A DNA stretch of 64,000 nucleotides from contig JASCOH010000005.1 of the NCBI GenBank assembly GCA_029959295.1, forward strand, positions 310,001-374,000, in the 5' to 3' direction. The position numbers and the translations under genes were made by a program. Shown piece by piece: positions 37,028 through 45,688 of the stretch (position 1 is its first letter; every line of letters starts with the position of its first letter). The DNA comes from Flavobacteriaceae bacterium PS02334 (GTDB lineage: Bacteria; Bacteroidota; Bacteroidia; Flavobacteriales; Flavobacteriaceae). Under the pieces are notes generated by a model, which saw nothing but the letters and a program-made list of their open reading frames with translations, did no database searches and was not told the DNA's origin.

Positions 37028-38614
37028 ATGTCTAAAAAATTAAAAATCAGAAAATCAGTAATTGAATTACAAAGAGATTACGATAACGGAAATAAAAAAG
37101 AATTAGAGAACTTAATGCGCGCTTGGAAAGGCATCAAAGAACTTCCTGCCGAAGATGAAAATTCATTTTTCAAGCTAGGAGGATTCCACGGAGAACCTTT
37201 TAGAGGTGCAGGATGGGGAAGCAGTGCTTATTGGGGAGGTTATTGCAACCACGGAAACGTATTGTTTCCAACTTGGCACCGCGTTTATCTTTTGAAATTA
37301 GAAGAGGCTTTGCAGAGCATAAAAGGCTGTGAGGACGTGATGTTGCCTTATTGGGATGAAACGGATGAAGAATCGTTAAAAAAAGGTATTCCGACTTGTC
37401 TGACTGATGAGTTTTTTGAACTTGACGGAAAGCAAATTCCAAATCCTCTGCGTTCTTTTGTTTTTCCTAAAAATATTGTTGACAACGTTCAGGGAGATGA
37501 CAATCTTTACAGCAAGCCTCTAGGTTATGAAACAGTCCGTTATCCTTTGTCTGGACTTGTAGGAAGCGATGAAGCCAAAGCGGCGACTCTCGCCCATAAT
37601 TCCCAGTTTCCAAATTATGCTAAAAATGTGGAAATTTTAAATGACAACGTATTAAACTGGCTGAATTCTCAAATTGTCGTGGAAGGCAAAGTGATTCCGA
37701 CGAATGTCAATCAAAAATATAAGGATTGCTTAAATGCTCCAAATTTTACAGTTTTTTCAAACACAACTTCGGCCGCAGAATGGAATGCAAATCTTGAAGA
37801 AGGTAAAGTTCCGGTGGTTTCGCTCGAATCGCCTCACAACAGCATTCACTTGGCAGTAGGAGGTTGCGATTTGCCGACTTATGACCGTTCGCCAATTCAA
37901 GGCGCAAATGGAGATATGGGTGAAAATGATACTGCAGGACTTGATCCGATTTTTTATTTCCACCACTGCAATGTCGATCGCGTATTTTGGCTTTGGCAGA
38001 AAAAACATGGATTTACTGACCATCTTGAAATTTTTCCAGAATATCCAGGAACAAATACAGTCGACAATCAAGGTCCGACTCCAGGAATGCCACCTAATTC
38101 ATGGCTTGATTTAGAAACACCTCTGAATCCTTTCAAGAAAAAAGACGGAAAAACGTATAATTCTTTAGATTGTATCAATATCGAAAAACAATTGGGACAA
38201 ACTTACAGTGTCGGTTCTTTGGAAGAATTGCCTACTTCTAAATCATCTGCGTTAGAAGAGTCTTCGAAAGTTATCAAAGTGTCTAGAATCAATAAAGCAC
38301 CGATCAGAGGCTCATTCATGATTTCTGCGTATGCAATTATTGACGGTAAAAAAGAGCATCTGGGAACAGAAGCCGTTTTGAGCCGCTGGAATTCTCAATA
38401 TTGTGCCAATTGCCAGACCCATCTTGAGGTTAAAGCCTTTTTTAAATTGCCAATTACTGAGCAAACGGCAAGAAAAGGATTGGCAGTTCCGCTAGAAAAC
38501 AGCGTCGAAATTGAAATCCACGGAAGAGAAAATATGCTTGGACAAAATAATAATGGAGGCTTGCTGAAAGGCAATGCAAAACAGCAGGTAAATTTCCACA
38601 TGGAAATCGTCTAA
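37028..38614 (+). CDS. Tyrosinase family copper enzyme
   Basis: A 528-residue type-3 copper protein. CuA ligands: His54 (GGFHGEP), His75 (CNHGNVLFPTWHRVY) and His84. CuB ligands: His270 and His274 (SPHNSIHLAVGG) and His312 or His313 (DPIFYFHHCNVDR). Such enzymes oxidise phenols to quinones. No signal peptide is visible, so it is cytoplasmic unless exported otherwise. The C-terminal ~170 residues form a beta-rich domain after the catalytic core. It is last in the DJ-1/unknown/membrane/tyrosinase cluster. Confidence 0.92.
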   Translation: MSKKLKIRKSVIELQRDYDNGNKKELENLMRAWKGIKELPAEDENSFFKLGGFHGEPFRGAGWGSSAYWGGYCNHGNVLFPTWHRVYLLKLEEALQSIKGCEDVMLPYWDETDEESLKKGIPTCLTDEFFELDGKQIPNPLRSFVFPKNIVDNVQGDDNLYSKPLGYETVRYPLSGLVGSDEAKAATLAHNSQFPNYAKNVEILNDNVLNWLNSQIVVEGKVIPTNVNQKYKDCLNAPNFTVFSNTTSAAEWNANLEEGKVPVVSLESPHNSIHLAVGGCDLPTYDRSPIQGANGDMGENDTAGLDPIFYFHHCNVDRVFWLWQKKHGFTDHLEIFPEYPGTNTVDNQGPTPGMPPNSWLDLETPLNPFKKKDGKTYNSLDCINIEKQLGQTYSVGSLEELPTSKSSALEESSKVIKVSRINKAPIRGSFMISAYAIIDGKKEHLGTEAVLSRWNSQYCANCQTHLEVKAFFKLPITEQTARKGLAVPLENSVEIEIHGRENMLGQNNNGGLLKGNAKQQVNFHMEIV

Positions 38615-38629
38615 TTTAATTGCAATTAA

Positions 38630-38659
38630 AAAAGCCAGTACAATTTTGTACTGGCTTTT
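38630..38659. terminator. Bidirectional terminator between tyrosinase and M3 peptidase genes
   Basis: AAAAGCCAGTACAA (38630-38643) and TTGTACTGGCTTTT (38646-38659) are perfectly inverted. It lies between convergent stops, 15 bases after the tyrosinase and 4 before the peptidase. Confidence 0.85.
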
Positions 38660-38663
38660 GCAT

Positions 38664-40691
38664 TTATAGCAATCCCGCTCTTTTCAGCAAAGCATCAGGT
38701 TTTGGCTCGCTTCCTCTAAATCTTTTGTACAAAATCATCGGATGTTCAGTTCCGCCTTTTGAAAGGACATTTTCTTGGAAACGCTTCGCAACTTCCGGAT
38801 CAAAAATTCCTTTTTCTTGGAAGAATTCAAAAGCATCGGCATCTAAAACTTCTGCCCATTTATAACTGTAATATCCTGACGAATAACCGCCTTGAAAAAT
38901 ATGCGAAAATGACGTGCTCATTGCATTTTCCTTCACATCGGGATATAATTTCGTAGATTCAAACTGCGCTGTCTCAAAATCTTTAACCGATTTAATTTCT
39001 GTAGGATCTTGCCCGTGCCAGCCCATGTCTAATAATCCAAAACTTAATTGGCGCATCGTCGCCAAACCTTCTTGAAAACTTGCGCTTTCTTTAATTTTTT
39101 GGATATATTCTGTGGGAATTAATTCTCCCGTTTGGTAATGGTGCGCAAACAACGCCAAAGCTTCCGGCTCATAGCACCAATTTTCAAAAATCTGGCTTGG
39201 CAATTCTACGAAGTCCCAGAAAACGCTGGTTCCTGATAAACTTGGGTAAACGGTGTCTGCCAGCATTCCGTGCAAGGCGTGGCCAAATTCGTGAAATAAA
39301 GTCGTTACTTCGCTAAAAGTCAATAAGGAAGGTTTCGTTTCCGTAGGTTTTGTAAAGTTGCAAACAATTGAAATATGCGGTCTTTCATTAATTCCTCCCA
39401 AAACATACTGTGATTTGAAAGAAGTCATCCAAGCACCATTTCGCTTTCCTTTTCTCGGGAAGAAATCGGCGTAAAATATAGAAACCAATTCTCCTGAAAT
39501 ATTTCTTACTTCATAAGTTTTTACATCTTGGTGGTATTTGTCAATCGTATTTACCTCAACAAAAGTCAATCCGTATAATCGGCTGGCAACGGTAAAAGCA
39601 CCTTCCAAAACATTTTCTAATTTAAAATAAGGCTTCAGCTTTTCATCATCCAAATTGAATAATTGCTGTTTTAATTTCTCTGAATAATAAGCGCCGTCCC
39701 ATTTTTCTAACTCTTCAATTCCGTCTAACTCTTTCGCGAATTTCTTCAATTGCTCAAATTCTTTTTCGGCTGCAGGTTTCGCTTTTTCCAACAATTCATT
39801 TAAGAAAGTAGTTACTTTTTCTGGGCTTTCCGCCATTCTTTCTTCCAAAACAAAATGTGCGTGTGAAGCATAACCCAAAAGTTTTGATCTTTCAAAACGC
39901 AGTCTTGCAATTTTCAGAACAATTTCTTCATTGTCAAATTCATTTTTCTGAAAACCTTTTGAACCAAAAGCAATCGCCATCTTTTTGCGCAGTTCACGAT
40001 TATCAGCATAAGTCAAAAACGGAACATAGCTTGGATAATCCAAAGTGAAAATCCAACCTTCTTTTTCTTGGCTTTTGGCTAATTCTTTTGCCGCTTCAAT
40101 TGTTCCTTCTGGCAAACCAGACAAGTCTTTTTCATCGGTAATATGCAGCTGGAAATTTTGTGTTTCTGACAAGACGTTTTCGCCAAATTCCAAGCTTAAT
40201 TTCGATAATTCCTTGTCAATTTCACGAAGCTGATTTTTCTTTTCTTCTGATAAATTGGCTCCGTTTCTTGAAAAGCTTTTGTATTTTTTGTCTAATAAAG
40301 TGGTCTGCTCTGCATTCAAGTTGAGGTTTGATTTATTGTCATAAACCGTTTTTACTCTCTGAAATAAATCGGCATTCAAGCGAATGTCATTCCCGAATTC
40401 TGATAATAAAGGAGAAACTTCCTGAGCAATTTTTTGTATTTCATCATTGGTTTCCGCAGAATGCAAATTGAAGAAAATGCTTGAAATTCGGTCTAAAGTT
40501 GAACCGCTGAAATCCATCGCTTCTATTGTATTTTCAAAAGTAGGCGCTTCCGGATTGGCTATTATTTCGTCGATTTCTTGTTTTGCTGTTGCAATTGCAT
40601 CTTTAAAAGCAGGAAGAAAATCTTCGTTTTTAATTTGCGAAAAAGGTGCGGTATCGTGCTGTGTTGCGAATTTTTGTGTGAGTATTGACAT
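38664..40691 (-). CDS. M3 family metallopeptidase (peptidyl-dipeptidase Dcp/OpdA-like)
   Basis: A 675-residue oligopeptidase. Zinc-binding HExxH is in TLFHEFGHALHGMLA, with the downstream Glu helix (FVELPSQIFENWC) as in thimet oligopeptidases. It cleaves short peptides in the cytosol; no signal peptide is seen. Whether it is Dcp (dipeptide release) or OpdA cannot be fixed from motifs. Confidence 0.93.
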   Translation of the reverse strand: MSILTQKFATQHDTAPFSQIKNEDFLPAFKDAIATAKQEIDEIIANPEAPTFENTIEAMDFSGSTLDRISSIFFNLHSAETNDEIQKIAQEVSPLLSEFGNDIRLNADLFQRVKTVYDNKSNLNLNAEQTTLLDKKYKSFSRNGANLSEEKKNQLREIDKELSKLSLEFGENVLSETQNFQLHITDEKDLSGLPEGTIEAAKELAKSQEKEGWIFTLDYPSYVPFLTYADNRELRKKMAIAFGSKGFQKNEFDNEEIVLKIARLRFERSKLLGYASHAHFVLEERMAESPEKVTTFLNELLEKAKPAAEKEFEQLKKFAKELDGIEELEKWDGAYYSEKLKQQLFNLDDEKLKPYFKLENVLEGAFTVASRLYGLTFVEVNTIDKYHQDVKTYEVRNISGELVSIFYADFFPRKGKRNGAWMTSFKSQYVLGGINERPHISIVCNFTKPTETKPSLLTFSEVTTLFHEFGHALHGMLADTVYPSLSGTSVFWDFVELPSQIFENWCYEPEALALFAHHYQTGELIPTEYIQKIKESASFQEGLATMRQLSFGLLDMGWHGQDPTEIKSVKDFETAQFESTKLYPDVKENAMSTSFSHIFQGGYSSGYYSYKWAEVLDADAFEFFQEKGIFDPEVAKRFQENVLSKGGTEHPMILYKRFRGSEPKPDALLKRAGLL

Positions 40692-41006
40692 ATATTTTTA
40701 AAAGTAAATTAGTGTTTTGTCACCCCGAGCGCAGTCGAGGGGCTTTTTTTCAAAAGTATGAAATTGAGAAATGATTTAAAAGAGTGTTGTGAAAATGTTG
40801 AGGTTTAGAGAAAAAACTAATTAGTAAAATTAGCTTTGCAACCTTTGCGAAAAATCTTTGCGCACTTTGCGTTAAAAAAAATTATACGCAAAAGTTTCAC
40901 AAATATTAAAAAAGAAAAGGCTCCTTTAAAACTTGTGGCTTGTTATAAAAATGTTATTTAATCGCTTCCCGCTTTTATTTCCCCTAACTTGTAAAAAAAG
41001 AAAATT
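40692..41006. other. Gene-free region of repeats
   Basis: 315 bases without a gene. It contains a CACCCCGAGCGCAGTCGAGG repeat (from 40721) and a run of CTTTGCG-type motifs (about 40831-40880, for example CTTTGCGCACTTTGCGTTAA). No promoter matching TAnnTTTG was found close to the next gene. Confidence 0.6.
40719..40743. repeat. Interspersed repeat CACCCCGAGCGCAGTCGAGG
   Basis: AGCGCAGTCGAGGGGC (40728-40743) recurs in reverse complement at 63985-64000 with one mismatch. It is a G+C-rich intergenic repeat of a type I know from Flavobacteria. Confidence 0.65.
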
Positions 41007-41675
41007 ATGAAATACAAAGTTGAAATCAAGAATATAGAAATTGTAGACGAAATAGAAAATTATTGGACGAATGAAGATTATATAAAACTGCTAGAAAAAT
41101 TCGATTATCCAGATGCGGCAAGTGCGGAAAAAGAAAGCCTGAAAGAATTATTGTTCATGGCAATTTCTGATTTTGAAGGAAAAGATGCGGCTTTGATTTT
41201 ATTGGAATATAAGCTGTCAGAAGATTTGAATGAAGGACAATTGCATCAGATTTCGAATGACATGCTTTTAGACAAGGTATGTGAAGAATATCCAGAAATC
41301 GGACTTCATGCTAAATTATTTCACATCAACCAATTATTATTCAAAGCCTATAACGGGACTTTTCCGAATGCAAAATCCTCAATAATTGACTGTTCTTTTG
41401 AAGCGATTGATGCCAAAGAAGATACAATAATCACCAAGGAAATGGCTCTTGTTTTATTAAACGACGGACTTTCAGGAAGCAATTTGATCAAGAGGCTTTT
41501 TGACGCACAAATGACTCAAGCTGTTCCTTTTCTGGAAGCAGATTCGATTTTATGGTATTTGGAAAGTGAAGACAATGTGAATTTCAAACTGACAACTTCA
41601 GAATATTGGATCAGCAGGGAAGATATCGTGGCTTCTGAATATGAAGCTGTTTTTGAGGAAGTGGAAGCAGAATAA
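41007..41675 (+). CDS. Acidic cytoplasmic protein of unknown function
   Basis: A 222-residue soluble, acidic protein without signal peptide or membrane segment. It is mostly helical in the first two thirds (KLLEKFDYPDAASAEKESLKELLF; AALILLEYKLSEDLNEGQ) and ends in an acidic tail (FEEVEAE). No catalytic motif is visible. It stands alone between repeat-rich intergenic regions. Ordinary codon use and a clear ATG support a real gene. Confidence 0.75.
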   Translation: MKYKVEIKNIEIVDEIENYWTNEDYIKLLEKFDYPDAASAEKESLKELLFMAISDFEGKDAALILLEYKLSEDLNEGQLHQISNDMLLDKVCEEYPEIGLHAKLFHINQLLFKAYNGTFPNAKSSIIDCSFEAIDAKEDTIITKEMALVLLNDGLSGSNLIKRLFDAQMTQAVPFLEADSILWYLESEDNVNFKLTTSEYWISREDIVASEYEAVFEEVEAE

Positions 41676-41684
41676 AAAATAAAT

Positions 41685-41763
41685 GCAAAGTTCGCTAAGA
41701 TTTCGCAAAGTCTAAGAAGCTATTTATGCTTACTTTCTTAAGTTAAATCTTAGCAAACTTTGC
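41685..41763. repeat. Inverted repeat between convergent genes
   Basis: GCAAAGTTCGCTAAGATTT (41685-41703) is inverted at 41745-41763 with one mismatch in 19. It lies between the unknown gene and purE stops and may end both transcripts. It belongs to the same GCAAAG-rich repeat type as 40831-40880. Confidence 0.7.
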
Positions 41764-41772
41764 TTTAAAAAG

Positions 41773-42258
41773 CTACTGTTTCAATCCTTCCGAAGCTTTG
41801 ATAACAGCCTGTTTCAGATTTTCTTTGTAAGCAATAATTCGATCCAAAACAGAAGCATCAGAACTTCCAATAATTTGCGTTGCTAAAATCCCAGCATTTT
41901 TTGCTCCATTCAAAGCTACAGTCGCTACGGGAACACCGCCCGGCATTTGAAGAATCGACAAAACGCTATCCCAGCCATCAATAGAATTGCTTGATTTTAC
42001 CGGAACTCCAATCACTGGAAGAGGCGACATCGAAGCCACCATTCCTGGCAAATGCGCCGCACCGCCAGCTCCGGCAATGATGACAGAAATTCCTCTTTTG
42101 TGCGCATTTTTACTGAAGTCAAATAATTTTTCAGGCGTTCTGTGTGCCGAAACGATATCCACTTCTGTTTCGATATTGAAGTCTTTTAATATGTCGATGG
42201 CTTCCTGCATGACTGGCATGTCTGAAATAGAACCCATTATTATTGCTACTTTGCTCAT
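41773..42258 (-). CDS. purE: N5-carboxyaminoimidazole ribonucleotide mutase
   Basis: A 161-residue class I PurE. It begins VAIIMGSISDMPVMQEA and has VSAHRTPEKLFDF with the catalytic His, then GAGGAAHLPGMVAS. It converts N5-CAIR to CAIR in purine synthesis. The partner purK lies upstream in the same direction, 88 bases away, separated by an inverted repeat. Confidence 0.97.
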   Translation of the reverse strand: MSKVAIIMGSISDMPVMQEAIDILKDFNIETEVDIVSAHRTPEKLFDFSKNAHKRGISVIIAGAGGAAHLPGMVASMSPLPVIGVPVKSSNSIDGWDSVLSILQMPGGVPVATVALNGAKNAGILATQIIGSSDASVLDRIIAYKENLKQAVIKASEGLKQ

Positions 42259-42277
42259 TTTTTTTATTTAATGATTG

Positions 42278-42342
42278 AAAGATTTAAAAATTTAATGATT
42301 ATTTCGCAATGAAACATTTCAATTTTAAATTATTAAATCTTT
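42278..42342. repeat. A/T-rich inverted repeat within purK-purE
   Basis: 42278-42295 is inverted at 42325-42342 with one mismatch in 18 (core AAAGATTTAA). It may attenuate or stabilise the purK-purE transcript. Confidence 0.6.
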
Positions 42343-42346
42343 TAAT

Positions 42347-43501
42347 TTATTTGCTAATCACTCTAATTAATTTCTTCACATCTTCCGCGACTTTTCTCGC
42401 TTCGTCAATATCTTCATTTACAATCGTCACATGTCCCATTTTTCTAAACGGTCGCGTTTCACGTTTTCCATAAATATGTGGCGTCACGCCATCAATTGCC
42501 AAAATTTCTTCGATATTTTCATAAACCACTTGTCCAGAAAAACCTTCTTCGCCGACTAAATTAACCATAATTCCGGCTACTTTGCTGTCGGTATTTCCTA
42601 GAGGCAAATCTAAAATCGCTCTCAAATGGTTTTCAAATTGCGAAGTATAACTGGCTTCGATAGAATAATGTCCAGAATTGTGCGGCCTTGGAGCGACTTC
42701 GTTTACCAAAATTTCATCGTCTTGGGTTTGAAACATTTCTACAGCCAAAAGTCCGACATGATTGAATTTTTCTGAAACATTCAAGGCAATTGCTCGCGCT
42801 TTTTCGGCTACTTTTTCATCAATTCTCGCAGGGCAAATTACATATTCGACTTGGTTGGCTTCGGGATGAAATTCCATTTCCACGACTGGATAGGTCTTGA
42901 TTTCGCCTTTTGGATTTCTGACCACAATTACGGCCAATTCATTTTTAAACGGAACCATTTCTTCAGCAATACATTCCACATTGGGAAGATTTTCTAAATC
43001 ATTGACAGAACGAACGACTTTAACGCCGTTTCCGTCATAACCAAATTCAGCGCTTTTCCATACAAATGGCATCTCGACTACGCTCGATTTGACATCCGAT
43101 TTTAAATTTTCAATCGAATTAAATCTTTTATGTGGCGCTGTCGGGATATTATTTTCTACGTAGAAATCTTTCTGTTTTCCTTTATTCTGGATGCCTCGCA
43201 AAGTAGCAGGAGACGGATATACTTTTACACCTTCGCTTTCTAATTTTTCCAAAGCTTCGATGTTGACCAATTCAATTTCGAAAGTCAGGACATCTACGTT
43301 TCTTCCAAAATTATAAACGGTGTCAAAATCCATTAAATTTCCTTGGAAGAATTTATTGCAGGCAATTCGGCTCGGCGCTTCTTCGCTCGGATCTAAAACA
43401 TAAGTCTGGATGTCGAATTTGCGGGTGTCCGCCAAAAGCATTTTGCCCAACTGGCCTCCGCCTAAAATGCCGAGCTTGAAATCGGAAGAGAAGTAATTCA
43501 T
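42347..43501 (-). CDS. purK: N5-carboxyaminoimidazole ribonucleotide synthase
   Basis: A 384-residue ATP-grasp enzyme. It begins FKLGILGGGQLGKMLL, has PFVWKSAEFGYDGNGVKVV in the ATP-grasp region and EVAPRPHNSGHYSIEA near the active site. It carboxylates AIR with ATP and bicarbonate to give N5-CAIR for PurE. A perfect -7 box lies just upstream. Confidence 0.96.
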   Translation of the reverse strand: MNYFSSDFKLGILGGGQLGKMLLADTRKFDIQTYVLDPSEEAPSRIACNKFFQGNLMDFDTVYNFGRNVDVLTFEIELVNIEALEKLESEGVKVYPSPATLRGIQNKGKQKDFYVENNIPTAPHKRFNSIENLKSDVKSSVVEMPFVWKSAEFGYDGNGVKVVRSVNDLENLPNVECIAEEMVPFKNELAVIVVRNPKGEIKTYPVVEMEFHPEANQVEYVICPARIDEKVAEKARAIALNVSEKFNHVGLLAVEMFQTQDDEILVNEVAPRPHNSGHYSIEASYTSQFENHLRAILDLPLGNTDSKVAGIMVNLVGEEGFSGQVVYENIEEILAIDGVTPHIYGKRETRPFRKMGHVTIVNEDIDEARKVAEDVKKLIRVISK

Positions 43502-43523
43502 TTTTTTCTAAAGTTGTGTTTTG

Positions 43524-43531
43524 CAAAGATA
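43524..43531 (-). promoter_or_regulatory. -7 box of purK
   Basis: Minus strand TATCTTTG, a perfect TAnnTTTG, 22 bases before the purK ATG. Confidence 0.6.
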
Positions 43532-43538
43532 AGCAGGA

Positions 43539-43574
43539 GTTATGAATTATAAGTTATGAATTATAAGTTATGAG
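43539..43574. repeat. Tandem GTTATGAATTATAA repeat
   Basis: GTTATGAATTATAA occurs at 43539-43552 and 43553-43566, then GTTATGAG begins a third unit. It lies upstream of purK and is related to the repeat near 25997. Confidence 0.75.
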
Positions 43575-43631
43575 TCGTGATTCGTGCGTTTTTTGATGCC
43601 CGCCCTTATTTAAAATTGAAGAAATAAACAA

Positions 43632-43639
43632 TATATTTG
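43632..43639 (+). promoter_or_regulatory. -7 box of the DUF2130 gene
   Basis: TATATTTG, a perfect TAnnTTTG, 45 bases before the ATG at 43685. Confidence 0.55.
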
Positions 43640-43684
43640 TGAGATTGCATTTTACATTATAAACTTATTAGCCCAAAATAAAAA

Positions 43685-45025
43685 ATGGCACAACAATCTT
43701 CTATACAATGCCCAAACTGCGGGACTTCAATTGACGTAAACGATATTCTCAAGCACCAGATTGAGGATGCGCTCCGCAAGGAATTCCAGCAAAAGCTGAC
43801 GGAACAGAATGCAGAATGGCAGGCTAAAAATGAAGCTCTGGAGAAAGCCCGCGATGAATTTGAAGCCAAAAAGAAAAAGGAAAACGAGCTGTTTCAAGAG
43901 CGGCTGGAAAAGGCAAAGGAAGAGTATGAAGCCAAGGGCAAGAAGGAAAAACAGGAATTTCAGGAGCGCCTTGAGCTTGAGAAAAAGGAGGCCGAGAAGC
44001 ATTTTTCTGCCAGCCTGAAGCTGAAACTGGAGGAAGAAAACAAAGACCGCATACTCTTGATGGAGAAAGAACTTTCGGAGAAATCGGAGAAACTGCGCGA
44101 GCTTAATAAAATGCAGGGCGAGATTGCGAAGCTTCAAAGGGAGAAACTGGAGATGAAAGATTCGATCGAGGCGCAGGCACAGCAACAACTGAACGAAACG
44201 CTTGCCTTGGAAAAAGAGAAAATCCGCAAGCAGGAAGAGGAGAAAAATGAACTGAAAATCAAGGAATACCAGAAGCAGGCCGACGACCAGAAAAAGCTGA
44301 TCGAAGAGATGAAGCGCAAGCAGGAGCAGGGTTCGATGCAATTGCAGGGCGAGGTATTGGAACTCGCGATGGAAGAATGGCTGGCAACAAACTTTCCGCT
44401 GGATACTATCGATGAGGTAAAAAAAGGCGCCAACGGAGCCGACTGCCTGCAGACCGTGAATACTTTTGAGACGCAGAACTGCGGGACGATTTATTATGAA
44501 AGCAAGCGTACGAAGACTTTCCAGCCGTTGTGGATCGAAAAGTTCAAGAACGATATCAGGGACAAGAAAGCCAGCCTGGGCGTTCTGGTTACGGAAGTAC
44601 TTCCCAGCGACATGCAGCGAATGGGCATGAAAGACGGCATCTGGATCTGTACTTATGAGGAATTCAAGGGATTGAGCGCTGTTTTGCGACAGTCACTTAT
44701 TCAAGTGAGCCAGGCGGTGCAGTCGCAGGAAAACAAGGGCGACAAGATGACGATGCTTTATGATTTTCTGACTAGCACTGAGTTCCGACTGCAGATTGAA
44801 GGCATTGTGGAAGGCTTTTCACAGATGCAGAGTGATTTGCTGAAAGAGAAAAATGCCATGAAAAAGATATGGACTGCCCGTGAAAAACAGATTGACAAGG
44901 TAATCAGCAACACCATCGGGATGTATGGCTCGATACGCGGGATTGCAGGAAATGCTGTTCAGACCGTGCGTGCCTTGGAATTGGATTATGATTCGGAATC
45001 AGAAAGTGTTGAAGAATTGGAGTAA
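43685..45025 (+). CDS. DUF2130 protein: zinc-ribbon, coiled coil and nuclease-like domain
   Basis: A 446-residue protein. The N-terminus has a CPNCGT motif. Residues ~30-220 are a long charged coiled coil. The C-terminal half has DUF2130 features with a PD-(D/E)xK-like core: GADCLQTV, then GTIYYESKRTKTF, where Asp and ExK could be catalytic. The organisation recalls RmuC-type proteins, so a DNA-related role is plausible. The gene is visibly richer in G+C than its neighbours (28 of 60 bases at 43981-44040), a sign of transfer, and it opens the accessory region. Confidence 0.82.
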   Translation: MAQQSSIQCPNCGTSIDVNDILKHQIEDALRKEFQQKLTEQNAEWQAKNEALEKARDEFEAKKKKENELFQERLEKAKEEYEAKGKKEKQEFQERLELEKKEAEKHFSASLKLKLEEENKDRILLMEKELSEKSEKLRELNKMQGEIAKLQREKLEMKDSIEAQAQQQLNETLALEKEKIRKQEEEKNELKIKEYQKQADDQKKLIEEMKRKQEQGSMQLQGEVLELAMEEWLATNFPLDTIDEVKKGANGADCLQTVNTFETQNCGTIYYESKRTKTFQPLWIEKFKNDIRDKKASLGVLVTEVLPSDMQRMGMKDGIWICTYEEFKGLSAVLRQSLIQVSQAVQSQENKGDKMTMLYDFLTSTEFRLQIEGIVEGFSQMQSDLLKEKNAMKKIWTAREKQIDKVISNTIGMYGSIRGIAGNAVQTVRALELDYDSESESVEELE

Positions 45026-45056
45026 TTGCTATTCTTTACTGACTTATTATTTTTAT

Positions 45057-45090
45057 AAAATTCCAGTGGTTAGTTCGACTGGGATTTTCT
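45057..45090 (+). terminator. Terminator of the DUF2130 gene
   Basis: AAAATTCCAGT (45057-45067) pairs with ACTGGGATTTT (45078-45088) with one wobble pair, followed by T-rich sequence. Confidence 0.65.
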
Positions 45091-45110
45091 ATTTGCAATA
45101 GTTTCTCGTG

Positions 45111-45311
45111 CTATTGACGATTCCTTTTGTTGAGTACCCTTTCTACTTCCTGAGCGTCAAAGCCAGTGTGCTCACAGAAAACCTTTATGCCAACAAACCC
45201 GTCTTTGGGAATGTTGTTCTTCTCTTTGATGGTCTTGATTAGTTTCTGCGCATATTTTGCACATCTGTGGGTCAGCTCGACAACATCTGAAGGATACACT
45301 GCTATTCTCAT
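45111..45311 (-). CDS. Small protein of unknown function
   Basis: A 66-residue protein from the ATG at 45311 (MRIAVYPSDVVELTHRCAKY), helical and basic, ending KRNRQ. The frame is open upstream to 45395, but that part reads as basic non-conserved sequence, so I prefer the inner ATG. Family not recognised; the setting is a mobile-looking region. It may be a short regulatory protein, but nothing in it proves so. Confidence 0.45.
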   Translation of the reverse strand: MRIAVYPSDVVELTHRCAKYAQKLIKTIKEKNNIPKDGFVGIKVFCEHTGFDAQEVERVLNKRNRQ

Positions 45312-45688
45312 GGCTCTTACTTTTAATTCCTTTTGGCTATTCCTTTTCCAGCTTCTGGAGGTTCTGCTTTGCTTTATAAAAACACGCACTAACACGCATT
45401 AACTACGCTTAAGCTATACTTAAGCCTTACTTGAAGTAGCTGTCACATAAGTTGGCGCTTCGCTTTCAGGCTTTTTTTATGATAACTGACGTATTGCGTT
45501 TATATTGTGTTGAAGTTGCTGATTTTAATAAAAAAAATCTGAGCAATTTGAGTGTGGTTTATTTTACGAGGGAATAAAACGGACTATTTCGGAAAGGAAG
45601 GGAAAGTTGCTGTACTTCAGGACTGTGGCTTGTCAGACGGGTGTCCTGCTGTCATACATTTGACTCCTAATCTTTAAAATAAATAACG
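45312..45688. other. Gene-free region with short repeats
   Basis: About 377 bases with no convincing gene. A tandem AACACGCACT AACACGCATT lies at 45381-45400, followed by repeated CTTAAG motifs (45408-45425). The promoter of the next gene is at its right end. A 33-codon frame at 45479-45577 has no support. Confidence 0.5.
45630..45662 (+). promoter_or_regulatory. Promoter of the 45689 gene
   Basis: TTG (45630-45632), 22 bases, TACATTTG (45655-45662), a full Bacteroidota promoter, 26 bases before the ATG. Confidence 0.68.

Noticed and set aside
40831-40880. CRISPR array suspected from CTTTGCG repeats
   Set aside because: Units are short, irregular and without spacers of constant length; no cas genes are nearby.
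43727-44433. Minus-strand frames opposite the DUF2130 coiled coil
   Set aside because: Shadow of a Lys/Glu-rich coding region read backwards, giving Leu/Phe-rich or Ser-rich sequence without motifs.
45381-45425. Plasmid-like iteron origin
   Set aside because: Only two tandem AACACGCA units and no replication gene.
45479-45577. 33-codon plus-strand frame
   Set aside because: Too short, no promoter of its own and no recognisable features.
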